Shown here piece after piece: positions 7,151-7,182 of a DNA stretch of 7,182 nt. The notes beneath the pieces are model-generated. The model ran no database searches, had not been told where the DNA came from, and was given only the letters and a program-made list of their open reading frames with translations. Source of the stretch: Planctomycetaceae bacterium (GTDB lineage Bacteria; Planctomycetota; Planctomycetia; Planctomycetales; Planctomycetaceae); the NCBI GenBank assembly GCA_015487825.1, contig WFOZ01000023.1:1-7182 (forward strand), in the 5' to 3' direction. A program made the translations under genes and the position numbers. How positions within the stretch are numbered: the first letter of the stretch is position 1; every line of letters begins with the position of its first letter.

Positions 7151-7182
7151 GCACACGATTGAATCCTACCCCGATAATAAAG

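Larger units (their letters stand above)
7060..7160. repeat. 101-bp inverted-repeat element (REP/BIME- or MITE-like)
   Basis: Two 29-bp arms (7060-7088 and 7132-7160) are reverse complements of each other at 27 of 29 positions. They enclose a 43-nt A/T-rich centre with no ORF. Each arm ends inward in its own 19-base near-palindrome, so the element can fold either as two short hairpins or as one long stem. It begins 99 bp after the coiled-coil gene's stop. The structure is what one expects of REP/BIME elements moved by RAYT (Y1) transposases, or of a small MITE. No transposase is visible, no target-site duplication stands out, and only one element is present here, so its mobility is inferred. 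It could also act as a transcription terminator or RNA-stabilising structure for the upstream gene. Confidence 0.7.
6961..7182. other. 3' non-coding region after the coiled-coil gene
   Basis: No ORF with a ribosome site and no tRNA-like fold is seen. The inverted-repeat element fills 7060-7160. The 99 bp before it are unremarkable apart from a small palindrome TTGAGTCAA at 7021-7029. The last 22 bases are too short to interpret. Confidence 0.5.

Overview
The window looks like chromosomal DNA of a planctomycete (Planctomycetaceae-like, roughly 48-50% GC by eye). The main support is the enolase-superfamily gene, whose C-terminal half strongly resembles a set of paralogues I associate with Planctomycetes, together with a membrane-anchored coiled-coil protein and a PF12831-type oxidoreductase, both also frequent there. 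No rRNA, tRNA, CRISPR array, integrase or transposase was seen. The phylum call rests on protein style, not on a marker gene.

Layout. (1) Positions 1-1235, + strand: the 3' part of a large FAD-dependent oxidoreductase whose N-terminal nucleotide-binding end lies outside the window. (2) 1287-1634, - strand: a complete HIT-family (HINT/PKCI-like) nucleotide hydrolase that converges on the oxidoreductase gene. (3) 1698-3701, - strand: a soluble sensor histidine kinase with three PAS-like domains, lying 63 bp upstream of the HIT gene on the same strand, so the two may be co-transcribed. No response regulator is present. (4) 3955-5307, + strand: a mandelate racemase/muconate lactonizing enzyme-like protein, divergent from the kinase. 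(5) 5602-6960, + strand: a three-helix membrane protein with a long acidic coiled coil and a Gln/Gly-rich low-complexity tract, encoded partly by a run of nine G. (6) 6961-7182: non-coding DNA carrying a 101-bp inverted-repeat element whose two arms are each perfect short hairpins.

The genes do not form one pathway. The oxidoreductase and the enolase-like protein are probable small-molecule catabolic or modifying enzymes of unknown substrate. The kinase is an orphan sensor. The coiled-coil protein may belong with MoxR/DUF58/von Willebrand-type gene clusters, but none of those genes is in view. I found no convincing new multi-gene system. The observations most worth following are the inverted-repeat element, the G9 tract, the altered G1 box of the kinase and the enlarged N-terminal region of the enolase-superfamily protein.
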